From: JASGDN01 sp049840815
GTDB lineage: Bacteria > Chloroflexota > Chloroflexia > Thermomicrobiales > UBA6265
Direction: 5' to 3'
Assembly (NCBI GenBank): GCA_049840815.1
Contig: JASGJI010000004.1
Coordinates: 124,001 to 188,000, forward strand
Length of the DNA: 64,000 bases
Shown here: positions 56,392 to 64,000 of the stretch, piece after piece
How the letters are laid out: each line of letters begins with the position of its first letter
Position numbering within the stretch: the stretch's first letter is position 1
Position numbers and translations under genes: made by a program
Notes under the pieces: generated by a model
What the model was told of the DNA's origin: nothing
Databases searched by the model: none
Seen by the model: the letters and a program-made list of their open reading frames with translations, nothing else

Positions 56392-57099
56392 CTAGTAGAG
56401 CACCTCGCGGTAGGCTTCGCGGCGTTTGCCAGCCGATTCGTCCGGCGGCGGCAGGTTCTTCTGCTCGTTCCAGATCTGGGCCAGCGTCGGGATCGTGTCA
56501 TCGTCCGGCCACGTCTCCGGCTTCCACAGCCGTGCCCGCAGCATCGCCCGCGCACAGTGGACGAAGACCTCGTCGGTCTCCACCACGATGCCGAGATTCG
56601 GGGCTTTCCCCTGCAACGCCATGCTCGCCAGGATCTCCGGATCGGTGGTGATGGTGGCGCGGCCGTTGATGCGCAGCGCCTCCTCCACACCGGGGATGAA
56701 GAAGAGCAGCCCGACGTGCGGGTTCTCCAGAATGTTGCGGAACGTATCGACGCGCCGGTTGCCAAGCCGATCCGGGATCACGATCGTCTCGTCATCGATG
56801 ATCTGGATCGTGCTCTTCACGTCGCCGCGTGGCGTCACATCGCAGTTGCCCTGCGCATCGGACGACGAGAGCGCGAAGAAGGGCGCGGCGGCGATGAAAT
56901 CCCGGATGGATGGCGTGAGCCACGCCGTGTGCTTGTTGATGATCTCCGCGTGCGCCTCCCCGACTACCGCACGGAGTTCTTCCAGCGAGGTCACGCGGTG
57001 GGCAAGCACACGAGCCTTCACCGCTGCGGTGTCGATGGCGGCATCGGCAGAAGAGACGGGGGCACCGGTTTCGGTGGCAGGGGGTGGAACGATGGCCAT
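56392..57099 (-). CDS. Pyridoxamine 5'-phosphate oxidase-like flavoprotein (MSMEG_1061 type)
   Basis: This 235-residue protein has a helical N-terminus with TSLEELRAVVGEAHAEIINKH and a split-barrel flavin-binding domain (about 65-200: FFALSSSDAQGNCDVTPRGD, here in parts FFALSSSDAQG and CDVTPRGD, and TFRNILENPHVGLLFFIPG). A C-terminal helix ends the protein. It follows the pattern of PNPOx family members that bind FMN or F420 and reduce or oxidise small molecules; the substrate is unknown. The ATG at 57097-57099 has GGAG about ten bases upstream. It lies alone with a strong terminator. Confidence 0.83.
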   Translation of the reverse strand: MAIVPPPATETGAPVSSADAAIDTAAVKARVLAHRVTSLEELRAVVGEAHAEIINKHTAWLTPSIRDFIAAAPFFALSSSDAQGNCDVTPRGDVKSTIQIIDDETIVIPDRLGNRRVDTFRNILENPHVGLLFFIPGVEEALRINGRATITTDPEILASMALQGKAPNLGIVVETDEVFVHCARAMLRARLWKPETWPDDDTIPTLAQIWNEQKNLPPPDESAGKRREAYREVLY

Positions 57100-57440
57100 C
57101 GGCTGAACTCCGGTCGGAAAGCGCGGGGCAAGGCTTGGAGCATCCTGCACGCACACGAATATTCCGACCAGATTACCGTGCATTGAGCCAGCGGGCAATT
57201 GGCAGGAATACACAAGCACCTGCCACTCCCGCAAGGATGCGTCCAGCGGCGGTGCCCTCTATCATACCGGACGGATAGGCACCGGCCAGTCCCGGATACG
57301 CGATGCCCAGGGCGATCGTAGCTGGGATGATGGTCGGACTCGTCTCCTGCCATACGCTCCGAGGCGGCCCACACGGGTGCCGACTGCGTTTCTTTCACCC
57401 GTCCCTGTCACCCCATGCCTGTTGCCAGGAAAGGCGACCC
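57100..57440. other. Divergent intergenic region
   Basis: These 341 bases lie between the PNPOx-like gene and the antiporter gene. On the minus strand a frame closing at 57173-57175 encodes a hydrophobic stretch (TIIPATIALGIAYPGL, LAGVAGACVFLPIA) but has no start codon before a TGA, so it may be the remnant of a small membrane gene. No other feature is clear. Confidence 0.35.
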
Positions 57441-58658
57441 GTGTCCCAGCCGCTGCTCAGTCTGCTGACCTTTGCTCTCGCGGCGGCTCTGGCGCCTCTC
57501 CTGGCGACCGCCGTCGGGCGCCTCGTGCGGGTGCCCCTCGTGGTCATCGAGATCATGTTCGGGATCGTCGCCGGGCCAACCCTCCTCGGCTGGATCCAGG
57601 ACGAACCCATCACGGCCACGCTCGCGCGGCTGGGCGCCGTCACGCTCTTCTATCTCGCCGGATACGAGATCGACACGGCTGCCATCCGGGGGCGCCCGAT
57701 CCGCAACGCCTTCCTCGGCTGGGGTATCTCCATCGCCCTCGGGATCGCGGTGGGGATCGCCGTCGGGAGCTCTTCGACGGCGGGTATCTACATCGGCATC
57801 TGCCTGGCGACAACGACCCTCAGCACGATCGCCCCGGTCCTGCGGGATGCCGGCCAGCTCCAGACGCCCTTCGGACGAGGCGTGATCGCCGCCGGTACCG
57901 CCGGTGAATTCGGGCCGCTGCTGGCCCTGGCTCTCCTGCTGAGCGGACGTAGTCCGATAGTGGCCGCTATCGCGCTCATCGCCTTCGCCGCAGTCACGCT
58001 TGCGGGATTCTGGCTGGCGACGCGCGGACTGCATCCGGTCCTGAGATCCCTGATCGACACCACCCTTCGCACCAGCGGTCAGTTCGCCGTCCGCCTGATC
58101 TTCGCCATCGTGGCGGTGCTCGCGACGGTCAGTATCGAGATGGGGCTCGACATGCTGGTGGGTGCGTTCATCGCGGGAATGGTCGGAAGGATATTGCTGG
58201 CCGATGTCGCGGAGGAGGAGCGCAGTACCATCGAAGCGAAGGTAGAGGCTGTGGGATTCGGCCTGCTCATCCCCATCTTCTTCGTCCATACCGGCGTGAC
58301 CTTCGACCTCCGTGGCCTGCTCGGCGATCCGCGATCGCTCATGCTCCTGCCCGCGATCCTGGTGGCGCTGATTGTGGTGCGCGGTATCCCCAGCCTGCTC
58401 TCCGTCGCACCCGGAGCCTCGCGACGTTCCCGCATCGCCCACGTCCTCTTCAGTGCGACCGGGCTTGCCGTGATCGTGGCAGTGGCAAACCAGGGAGGCG
58501 CATCCGGAGACCTCTCATCCACCACCGTCGCCGCGCTGATTGGCGCGGGCATGCTCTCTGTCCTGTTCTTCCCGTTGATTGCGCTGAGCGTGAAGGAACA
58601 GACGATCGATCTCGATCAGAGCACTCCGGGGCGCCTCTCCTCCATCGCGGACGAATAG
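57441..58658 (+). CDS. Cation:proton antiporter (CPA2/Kef type)
   Basis: This 405-residue protein has about 12 helices of the Na+/H+ exchanger family: VVIEIMFGIVAGPTLLGWI (about 33-51), LFYLAGYEIDTAAIRG, a mid-helix TTLSTIAPVLRDAG, GTAGEFGPLLALALLL with the acidic pore residue, DMLVGAFIAGMVG, and HVLFSATGLAVIVAVANQG. It exchanges Na+ or K+ for protons. No regulatory TrkA-N domain is attached. The GTG at 57441 has AGGAAAGG seven bases upstream. A second ion transporter follows nine bases later, so both form an operon. Confidence 0.88.
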   Translation: MSQPLLSLLTFALAAALAPLLATAVGRLVRVPLVVIEIMFGIVAGPTLLGWIQDEPITATLARLGAVTLFYLAGYEIDTAAIRGRPIRNAFLGWGISIALGIAVGIAVGSSSTAGIYIGICLATTTLSTIAPVLRDAGQLQTPFGRGVIAAGTAGEFGPLLALALLLSGRSPIVAAIALIAFAAVTLAGFWLATRGLHPVLRSLIDTTLRTSGQFAVRLIFAIVAVLATVSIEMGLDMLVGAFIAGMVGRILLADVAEEERSTIEAKVEAVGFGLLIPIFFVHTGVTFDLRGLLGDPRSLMLLPAILVALIVVRGIPSLLSVAPGASRRSRIAHVLFSATGLAVIVAVANQGGASGDLSSTTVAALIGAGMLSVLFFPLIALSVKEQTIDLDQSTPGRLSSIADE

Positions 58659-58667
58659 GCCCCGTTC

Positions 58668-59924
58668 ATGACCAATCTCATCCATCTGCTCGTGCTGGCA
58701 ATCCTCGCGGGCACCCTCATCCTGATGCTCATCCGGCCGGGCAATCGCACCGAGGCATGGTACGCCTGTGCGGGCGGGATCGGGATGGTGCTCGTCGGCG
58801 CGGTGCCGCCCGGCGCGGTGCCGGGGCTGGCGGGACAGACGAAGAATGTGCTGCTCTTCCTGGCCGGGATGATGCTGCTCACCGGGGTCGCGGAACGGGC
58901 TGGCGTCTTCGCGGAGCTGGCCGACGGCTGCGTGCGGCTCGCCCATGGAAACGGACGCCGGCTCTACATCCTCCTCTTCGTGCTCGGGGCGCTGGTCACG
59001 GCCACCCTCTCGCTCGACGTGACGGTGATCATGCTGACGCCCATCGTCGCGACCATCGCGGCCCGACGGAAGCTCGATCCGGTGCCCTTCCTCTTCGCCT
59101 GCGTCTTCGTGGCGAACACCGCCTCGCTGGTCCTGCCGGTGAGCAACCTGACGAACCTGCTGGTCTTCGCGCGGCTGGAACCGGGGTTCGCGAGCTTCGT
59201 GGGCACGATGTGGCTGCCGAACCTGGTGGCGGCAGGGGTGAACCTCGGCATCTTCCTCTGGCTCTTCCGGAACCGCATTCCGGATCGCTTCGATTCGGAC
59301 GACCTCACACCCGTCGCGCTCGACCGCTGGCTGCTGACGGCGGGCGTCATCACCGCGGCGACCCTGGTCGCGATCTTCGTGCTCGGCCTGGCCGATCTGC
59401 CGCTCTGGTGGGCCGCAATCGGCGGCGGTGGACTCCTGGCGAGCGTGGCCGCGACGAGCGGGCGCCTGACGGTGCGACAGGTCCGGCACGACCTTTCGCC
59501 GGGCATCTTCGCCTTCGTGATCGCGATGACCGTGGTGGTCGATGGGTTCCGGCGGGAGTTCCTGGCCGGCCGCAGCATCCCCATCCCGCACGACCAGACG
59601 CTGGCAGCCCTGACCGGGATCGCGGGGGGCGCAATCGGCAGCAACATCGTGAACAACATCCCGATGACTGTTCTCGCGCTCTCGATCGTGGATGGGGTGA
59701 AGCCGGAGATGCAGCAGGCGTTAGCCTATGGAACGCTGGTGGGCGTCAACATCGGGCCGGCGTTGACCACCTACGGATCGCTGGCGACGATGCTGTGGCT
59801 GACCCTCGTGCGCCGCCGGGGGATCGCCATCTCGACGGGCGACTACCTGCGGGTGAGCCTCGTTACGGTCCCGGCGGTGCTGGTGGCGACCGGAGTGACG
59901 CTGATCGCGGTGTTGCTGACCTGA
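58668..59924 (+). CDS. ArsB/SLC13-type permease
   Basis: This 418-residue polytopic membrane protein has the ArsB/NhaD ion transporter fold in two halves: FLAGMMLLTGVAERAGVFAELADG, then SLDVTVIMLTPIVATIAARR (first re-entrant pair) and FVANTASLVLPVSNLTNLLVF. The second half is marked by GGAIGSNIVNNIPMTVLALS and VGVNIGPALTTYGSLATMLWL. It may export arsenite or carry a dicarboxylate/sodium; no ars regulator or reductase gene is near, so arsenite is not supported by context. The ATG starts nine bases after the antiporter stop. Confidence 0.82.
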   Translation: MTNLIHLLVLAILAGTLILMLIRPGNRTEAWYACAGGIGMVLVGAVPPGAVPGLAGQTKNVLLFLAGMMLLTGVAERAGVFAELADGCVRLAHGNGRRLYILLFVLGALVTATLSLDVTVIMLTPIVATIAARRKLDPVPFLFACVFVANTASLVLPVSNLTNLLVFARLEPGFASFVGTMWLPNLVAAGVNLGIFLWLFRNRIPDRFDSDDLTPVALDRWLLTAGVITAATLVAIFVLGLADLPLWWAAIGGGGLLASVAATSGRLTVRQVRHDLSPGIFAFVIAMTVVVDGFRREFLAGRSIPIPHDQTLAALTGIAGGAIGSNIVNNIPMTVLALSIVDGVKPEMQQALAYGTLVGVNIGPALTTYGSLATMLWLTLVRRRGIAISTGDYLRVSLVTVPAVLVATGVTLIAVLLT

Positions 59925-60125
59925 GCGTATGGTCCCGGCCGGCGTGAGGTATGCGCCTGGGCCTCATGCCCAGCGTGATCGTCGCGTGGGCGTTCACGCA
60001 GGAAAATGGGTAGTCCTCCCCATGGACCCCGCAACGCGGCGACTCGATAGTAATAGGTGTCATGACCCGTGCGGGATTGGGATGGATAGTCGTGAGCCAG
60101 ATGGCTCAGGTGATGAGGTGCCAGC

Positions 60126-61067
60126 ATGAACGAGTCCCGGATGCGTACCTGGCCAGTTCTTACCCGTCGCTCCGCGCTCGCCGGGGCGGGGATCGGATCA
60201 CTCAGCCTTGCCTTCAGGACGCCCTTTCGGACGGCACGTGCCCAGGACGATCCCTCGGCGTCCTTGCAGATGGAGGACGATGTCGTCTATGGCACCATCG
60301 GCGGCACCGACCTGCTCCTGAATGTCGTGCGCCCGGCGGACCGGCCCGAGCCTCGCCCGGCAGTGATCGTGATTCACGGCGGCGGCCTGGTCCAGGGAGG
60401 CCGGTGGGATCTTGGAGAGGCGGCCACAGCCCTCGCACAGGCAGGGTACGTTACGTTCAGTATCGAATACCGCCTCTTTGTGGCAGGCGATCCGGCGTCC
60501 CTTTGGCCCGCTCCCCTCGACGATGCCCAGCGAGCGGTGCGCTGGGTTCGCGCCAACGCCGCAACCTATAACGTCGACCCGGATCGTATCGGCGCCTTCG
60601 GATTTTCCTCCGGAGGGCAACTCGCTGCGTTCCTGGGCACGCGGGAAACCCGCGACACTACCGATACGGAGCTCGCCGGCTTTTCGAGCAAGGCGACGTG
60701 CGTGGTAACCATGGGCGGGCTTTTTGACTTCACGTTTCCGAATGCCCATCCGGACTCGCCGGAGACCGATGCGGAAATCCTGGGCGGGTCCGCGAATGCG
60801 CTGCCACCGGCTTCGGCCTACGAGGACTTCTCGCCAATCACCTTCGTGAGCACGACCAGCGCGCCGTTCCTGATCCTGCAGGAAGGGAGTGAGGATGTGA
60901 TTCCCTACGAGCATCCGAAGCGCATGGTGGCCGCGCTGCAGGAAAATGGCGTTCAGGTCTCATGCGGGTGGTTTCCGGAATACACCCACGAATCGTGGTT
61001 CACCTGGGCACCGGAAGCCCCGGAGACGCTGGCCTTCTTCGCGCGGCATCTGGCCCCCGAGCGATAG
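60126..61067 (+). CDS. Tat-exported alpha/beta hydrolase (BD-FAE/esterase type)
   Basis: This 313-residue protein starts with a twin-arginine signal (LTRRSALAGAGIGSLSL, cleavage near TARAQD). Its esterase domain has VIHGGGLVQGGRW (oxyanion, about 79-91), the nucleophile in GAFGFSSGGQLAAF (Ser about 160), Asp near EGSEDVIPYEHP (about 262), and His in FPEYTHESWFTW (about 295). It should cleave esters outside the cell; the closest pattern is acetyl xylan/feruloyl esterases. That could link to the xylose operon by function, not position. The ATG has GAGGTG seven bases upstream. Confidence 0.85.
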   Translation: MNESRMRTWPVLTRRSALAGAGIGSLSLAFRTPFRTARAQDDPSASLQMEDDVVYGTIGGTDLLLNVVRPADRPEPRPAVIVIHGGGLVQGGRWDLGEAATALAQAGYVTFSIEYRLFVAGDPASLWPAPLDDAQRAVRWVRANAATYNVDPDRIGAFGFSSGGQLAAFLGTRETRDTTDTELAGFSSKATCVVTMGGLFDFTFPNAHPDSPETDAEILGGSANALPPASAYEDFSPITFVSTTSAPFLILQEGSEDVIPYEHPKRMVAALQENGVQVSCGWFPEYTHESWFTWAPEAPETLAFFARHLAPER

Positions 61068-61153
61068 CCGGCCCATCCCCGGGGAACCAAGACGCCCTGC
61101 GGCAGCTCGGCTCGCATCCATGCCGGAGCCTGCCGCGCCCTGTACGGCGCGCC

Positions 61154-61693
61154 CTACGTCCGGGAGAGGTCCAGGCTCCACGTCTCGGCGATATTCCCCG
61201 GCACCACATCGCTCGGCGCTGTCGCGACGATGATGAACCCGGATCGCGCGTAGAGGCGACGCGCCGCCTCCAGCGAATCCTCCGTCCAGAGCTCGATCCG
61301 GGCATAGCCCACCTCCCGCGCGAAGGCGATCACCGCCGCGACGAGCGCCGATCCCACACCATGCCCCCGCGCGCCCTCCGTGACGACCAGCATGCGGAGC
61401 TTGGCGACGGCGGGATCGCGATCGTGCGCGACGACGACGATGGCGCCGACCCGCGCGCCGTTCACCTCGGCGATCCAGGCACGCTCCCGGCGGGCGGGAT
61501 CGTCCTGCGCAACAAGAAGGCGAGGGGCGATATCCGCCATGAGCGCCTCCACCACCGGCGGGAAGGACGACGGCCACCCCAGCCCGTCCACATAGACCTC
61601 GCGGTGGGCATCGACCACCCAGGCAAGATCGGCGGCGTCGGCATCGCGCAGGTGGAGAGCGGAGTGCTCAGGATCGTGTGGCGTTGTCGTCAT
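61154..61693 (-). CDS. GNAT-family N-acetyltransferase
   Basis: This 179-residue acetyltransferase carries the acetyl-CoA loop VVTEGARGHGVGSALV (about 105-120) preceded by KLRMLVV and the C-terminal RIELWTEDSLEAARRLYARSGFIIV (in parts RIELWTEDS and ARRLYARSGF). It resembles MarR-GNAT fusion partner domains but here stands alone. Substrate is unknown. The ATG at 61691-61693 has GAAAGG seven bases upstream. A divergent AraC regulator gene starts 175 bases away. Confidence 0.87.
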   Translation of the reverse strand: MTTTPHDPEHSALHLRDADAADLAWVVDAHREVYVDGLGWPSSFPPVVEALMADIAPRLLVAQDDPARRERAWIAEVNGARVGAIVVVAHDRDPAVAKLRMLVVTEGARGHGVGSALVAAVIAFAREVGYARIELWTEDSLEAARRLYARSGFIIVATAPSDVVPGNIAETWSLDLSRT

Positions 61694-61867
61694 GCGTGGC
61701 CTTTCGGGGTGGGATCGAGGCGATCGCTGCAGACAGGATAGCGTCTGTGCCGGATGGAGAGGTGCGGGGGGAAGGTTCTGGACGAAGCGCGTCATTGAGG
61801 TAACTGCCGTACGAACAGGTAGAACATGTGTTCCGTATATGGTAGACTCGTTGTCACAGACCCGCGT

Positions 61868-62800
61868 ATGTACGCCCCCTTTCGGGTGGGAAGGCGAGCG
61901 AGCTTGGCAACCGTCTCCGTCAGCGATCCGGTTCTCACGATCACCGATGACCACGTCGCCGCCGTCGAGCGGGTCATCGCGGTCATGCGCGCACAGCCCG
62001 ATGTCCCCTTCACGCTGGACCAGTTCGCGGACATCGCATCGTTCAGTCCCTTCCACTTCGCGCGCCTCTTCCGGCAGGTGATCGGCATCCCGCCGGGGGA
62101 GTTCCACACCGCGTTGCGGTACGAACGCGCGAAGGAACTCCTGATCACCACCGATCTCTCCATCACTGATGTCTGCTTCGAGGTGGGGTACGACAGTCTT
62201 GGCACATTCTCGACCCGCTTCAAGCAGCTGGTTGGCATCGGACCGGCCACCTTCCGCGCCCTCCCCGATGTGCTGGCGACGCTGGATGCCGCCGACCGCC
62301 GTCCCGTGAAGCACGCGCCCGCGGTGGCGGGCGCCTCGGCGACGGTGGACGGGTATTTCGTGAACCCTGATGAACTGATCGGGCAATGGCGCGCATACGT
62401 CGGGATCTTTCCCGCCTCGATCGCGCGAAGCCGCCCGGTGGCTGGCATCCGGATCGCCCCGCAGGAAGCCTTCTCGATCGCACCCGCACCGGCCGGCACC
62501 TACCGCCTGCTTTCCGCAATCGTGCCCGTCCACGGCAACGCCATCGATCGCCTGCTCCCCGCGACCACGATGCGCGTGGCCAGCTCGGATGGCCCCGTCT
62601 CGGTGGGGCCTGGACAGGTCACTGGCCCCGTGCCACTGACCATCCGTCCCGCGACATCGCACGATGCGCCGGTGCTGATTGCCCTGCCCGCGCTCGATTT
62701 CCCGACGGTGAATGTCGCGTCCTCGATCGTGCGGGATGCATTCGCGCATCTTTCCCCGGCGGTGGGGCAGGATCGCGCGAGGGAACTTGTTGCCCGCTGA
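61868..62800 (+). CDS. AraC-family regulator with N-terminal HTH
   Basis: In this protein of about 310 residues the AraC double helix-turn-helix comes first (about 20-120: FTLDQFADIASFSPFHFARLFRQVIGIPPG in parts TLDQFADIASFSPFHF and RQVIGIPPGEF, then ELLITTDLSITDVCFEVGYDSLGTFSTRFKQ as TDVCFEVGYDSLGTFS). A C-terminal domain of about 150 residues follows, of unknown fold (VDGYFVNPDELIGQW). The listed start is the ATG at 61868; a TTG at 61904 with a GGGAAGG ten bases upstream fits better with a ribosome site and would shorten it by 12 residues. The target genes are unknown; the GNAT gene is divergent. Confidence 0.82.
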   Translation: MYAPFRVGRRASLATVSVSDPVLTITDDHVAAVERVIAVMRAQPDVPFTLDQFADIASFSPFHFARLFRQVIGIPPGEFHTALRYERAKELLITTDLSITDVCFEVGYDSLGTFSTRFKQLVGIGPATFRALPDVLATLDAADRRPVKHAPAVAGASATVDGYFVNPDELIGQWRAYVGIFPASIARSRPVAGIRIAPQEAFSIAPAPAGTYRLLSAIVPVHGNAIDRLLPATTMRVASSDGPVSVGPGQVTGPVPLTIRPATSHDAPVLIALPALDFPTVNVASSIVRDAFAHLSPAVGQDRARELVAR

Positions 62801-62913
62801 GCGGACCGCAAGCCGGAAGAAGCCACCGCCATCCGCCGAACGTACACTCCTGTCAGGGTCCGGACGCCGATGGTGGCGTGGACGATTCGGCATGATGCAC
62901 GGGCAGGAACACG

Positions 62914-63288
62914 ATGATCACGAAGATCCATTCAGCGGCAGTGGTGGTCTCCGACCAGGCGGCAGCGATCCGCTTCTACACGGAGATCCTGGGCTGGTCG
63001 ATTTCCATCGACCAGATGATGGGCGACGGCTACCGCTTCGTCACGGTGATCCCGCCGGGCGGCGGCGCGGAACTGGCACTGAACGGCGTCGGCATCATGG
63101 GGGACCGGCAGCCAGGATCGCCGAGTGGCATCTCCTTGCTCTGCGCGGACGTCGACGCCACCTATCGCGAGCTGGCGGACAACGGTGTCCATTTCCCGAT
63201 GATGCCGGACGACATGCCGTGGGGTGCCAGGGGCGCGCAATTCGAGGACCCGGATGGCAACCAATTCTTCCTTACTTTGGAGGCGTAG
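62914..63288 (+). CDS. VOC superfamily (glyoxalase-like) protein
   Basis: This 124-residue VOC protein starts KIHSAAVVVSDQAAAIRFYTEILGW (in parts HSAAVVVSDQAAAIRFY and TEILGW) and ends FEDPDGNQFFLTLEA, the pattern of two paired modules with His and Glu metal ligands. A substrate or binding role is unknown; the family includes lactoylglutathione lyases and resistance proteins. The ATG has AGGAAC seven bases upstream. A strong terminator follows at 63301-63334, shared with the convergent PQQ-repeat gene. Confidence 0.87.
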   Translation: MITKIHSAAVVVSDQAAAIRFYTEILGWSISIDQMMGDGYRFVTVIPPGGGAELALNGVGIMGDRQPGSPSGISLLCADVDATYRELADNGVHFPMMPDDMPWGARGAQFEDPDGNQFFLTLEA

Positions 63289-63300
63289 CGAAAACGCGCG

Positions 63301-63334
63301 AACGGGGGCTGGTCGACATCGACCAGCCCCCGTT
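63301..63334. terminator. Bidirectional rho-independent type terminator
   Basis: AACGGGGGCTGGTCGA and TCGACCAGCCCCCGTT make a perfect 16-base stem with a CA spacer, followed by TCCTTC on the plus strand. Confidence 0.85.
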
Positions 63335-63365
63335 TCCTTCTGCGAAGACGCGGATCGCGTCCGAC

Positions 63366-64000
63366 CTACGACCCGAGCTTGAGCGCCACGATCTGCGGCT
63401 TGCTGTCCCGCTTGGCGACGGGTGTGCCATCCTCGGGCGTCGCCGCGAGAATCGGCGCGCCGGCCGCGAAGACGATCGTGTCTCCTGCGACAGCCAGCGG
63501 TGCGTTCAGGCCAGCCGGTGCCTCCCAATCCCAGACAACCTTGCCGGTCTTGATGTCGTGGGCGCGCAGGTAGCCATCGATCGCGCCGGAGAAGACGAGG
63601 TCGTTCACCACCGTTGCCCCCGCGACGACCATCGCGTTCTGCTTCACGTCCCAGACGATGTCGCCGGTGATGGCATCGATGGCCGCCAGGCCCCCAGTCG
63701 CCTGGGTGATGTCGGCGCCGGCCGAGCTATCGACATTGTCCGGCTTCACGAAGATCGGGAAGTCGATATACGGCGCGAAGATCATGCCGTCGCCATAGGC
63801 GATCGGCGACTCCACACCGCCAAGGCCACCGGGATAGACGCGCGTCGTGCCCTCCGGCAGCCATTCGAGGTCGTCGTTCTCGTGCTTGCCGACCTGGGTC
63901 TTCCAGAGCATGCCGCCGGTCTTCGCCTCGCAGGCGATGACGGTGCCCGTCTTGCCGGCACCAACGGCGATCAGCGTTGGCGCCGTATTGTTCGGGAAGG
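63366..64000 (-). CDS. PQQ-type beta-propeller protein, C-terminal part
   Basis: These are the last 211 residues of a PQQ-binding-repeat/quinoprotein-type propeller; the start lies beyond the right edge. Blade signatures are visible: GTVIACEAKTGGMLWKTQVG, LAAIDAITGDIVWDVKQN, LRAHDIKTGKVVWDWEAPAG. Each combines an Asp/Glu-x-x-T-G turn with a Trp. The C-terminal repeat DGTPVAKRDSKPQIVALKLG closes the propeller. Such proteins are usually exported alcohol or sugar dehydrogenases, or BamB-like scaffolds; the ligand site cannot be checked here. It is convergent with the VOC gene, with a strong terminator between them. Confidence 0.8.
   Translation of the reverse strand, partial: FPNNTAPTLIAVGAGKTGTVIACEAKTGGMLWKTQVGKHENDDLEWLPEGTTRVYPGGLGGVESPIAYGDGMIFAPYIDFPIFVKPDNVDSSAGADITQATGGLAAIDAITGDIVWDVKQNAMVVAGATVVNDLVFSGAIDGYLRAHDIKTGKVVWDWEAPAGLNAPLAVAGDTIVFAAGAPILAATPEDGTPVAKRDSKPQIVALKLGS

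Noticed and set aside
57173..57355. Hydrophobic minus-strand frame between the flavoprotein and antiporter genes
   Set aside because: No start codon before an in-frame TGA; at best a gene remnant.

Overview
The window is GC-rich bacterial DNA with densely packed genes on both strands, short intergenic hairpin terminators and many GTG starts. Several exported proteins combine Tat-type signal sequences (RRRVLQ, TRRRLLG, LTRRSAL) with Ala/Thr/Pro linkers of the ATPEASPEAS type. The gene content (actinobacterial-type xylose isomerase, mycothiol-dependent isomerase-like protein, DinB and VOC enzymes, PQQ-type propeller) fits a Chloroflexota bacterium of the Thermomicrobia/Sphaerobacter group. That assignment is an inference from style; no rRNA or tRNA gene is present to settle it.

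Region by region. 1-10.4 kb: the start of a YaiI-family protein, an AI-2E-type exporter, an excalibur/HNH-like membrane protein, a bifunctional homocysteine methyltransferase/methylenetetrahydrofolate reductase, a very large RecB-type nuclease-helicase, a VIT-family metal transporter behind a palindromic site, and an antitoxin next to a broken MazF toxin. 10.6-20.4 kb: DedA with an IS481-type element inserted exactly at its stop codon, a GGDEF protein, an HD phosphohydrolase, an amidase, DinB-type proteins, a phosphoesterase and an anchored surface protein. 20.9-25.5 kb: a replication-like module made of a MerR-type regulator, an ExeA-like ATPase with altered Walker motifs, a probable counter-transcribed small RNA, and a 779-residue protein with two DnaA domain I-like modules and an internal repeat array. 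25.6-40 kb: AraC regulator, three beta-lactamase-fold serine hydrolases, a Fic protein, VOC, inositol phosphatase, methyltransferase, a kinase-MFS pair and an aldo/keto reductase. 40.1-45.5 kb: a palindromic repeat with a 40-bp tandem array, an atypical adenylosuccinate synthetase-like gene paired with an APH(4)-like kinase, an iron-siderophore binding protein, and an isochorismatase/nucleoside phosphorylase pair. 45.6-52.5 kb: GNAT, then the xylose operon xylA-xylB-galM behind two operator-like sites, an unknown two-gene pair and a sugar-lactone hydrolase. 52.6-64 kb: an XRE-cupin regulator, B3/B4-domain protein and LysE exporter behind a perfect 34-bp palindromic promoter, a secreted protein, a PNPOx-like flavoprotein, two ion transporters, a Tat-exported esterase, GNAT, AraC, VOC and the end of a PQQ-repeat protein.

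Clear functional groupings are the xylose catabolic operon (isomerase, kinase, mutarotase), the regulator/B3-B4/LysE amino-acid export set, and the MerR/ATPase/initiator module. The last suggests that this DNA is, or once was, part of a second replicon or an integrated element. The points most worth following up are the replication module with its antisense RNA, the PurA-like enzyme lacking two catalytic-site residues, the composite operator with a CTG start, and the IS insertion that preserves a host stop codon.
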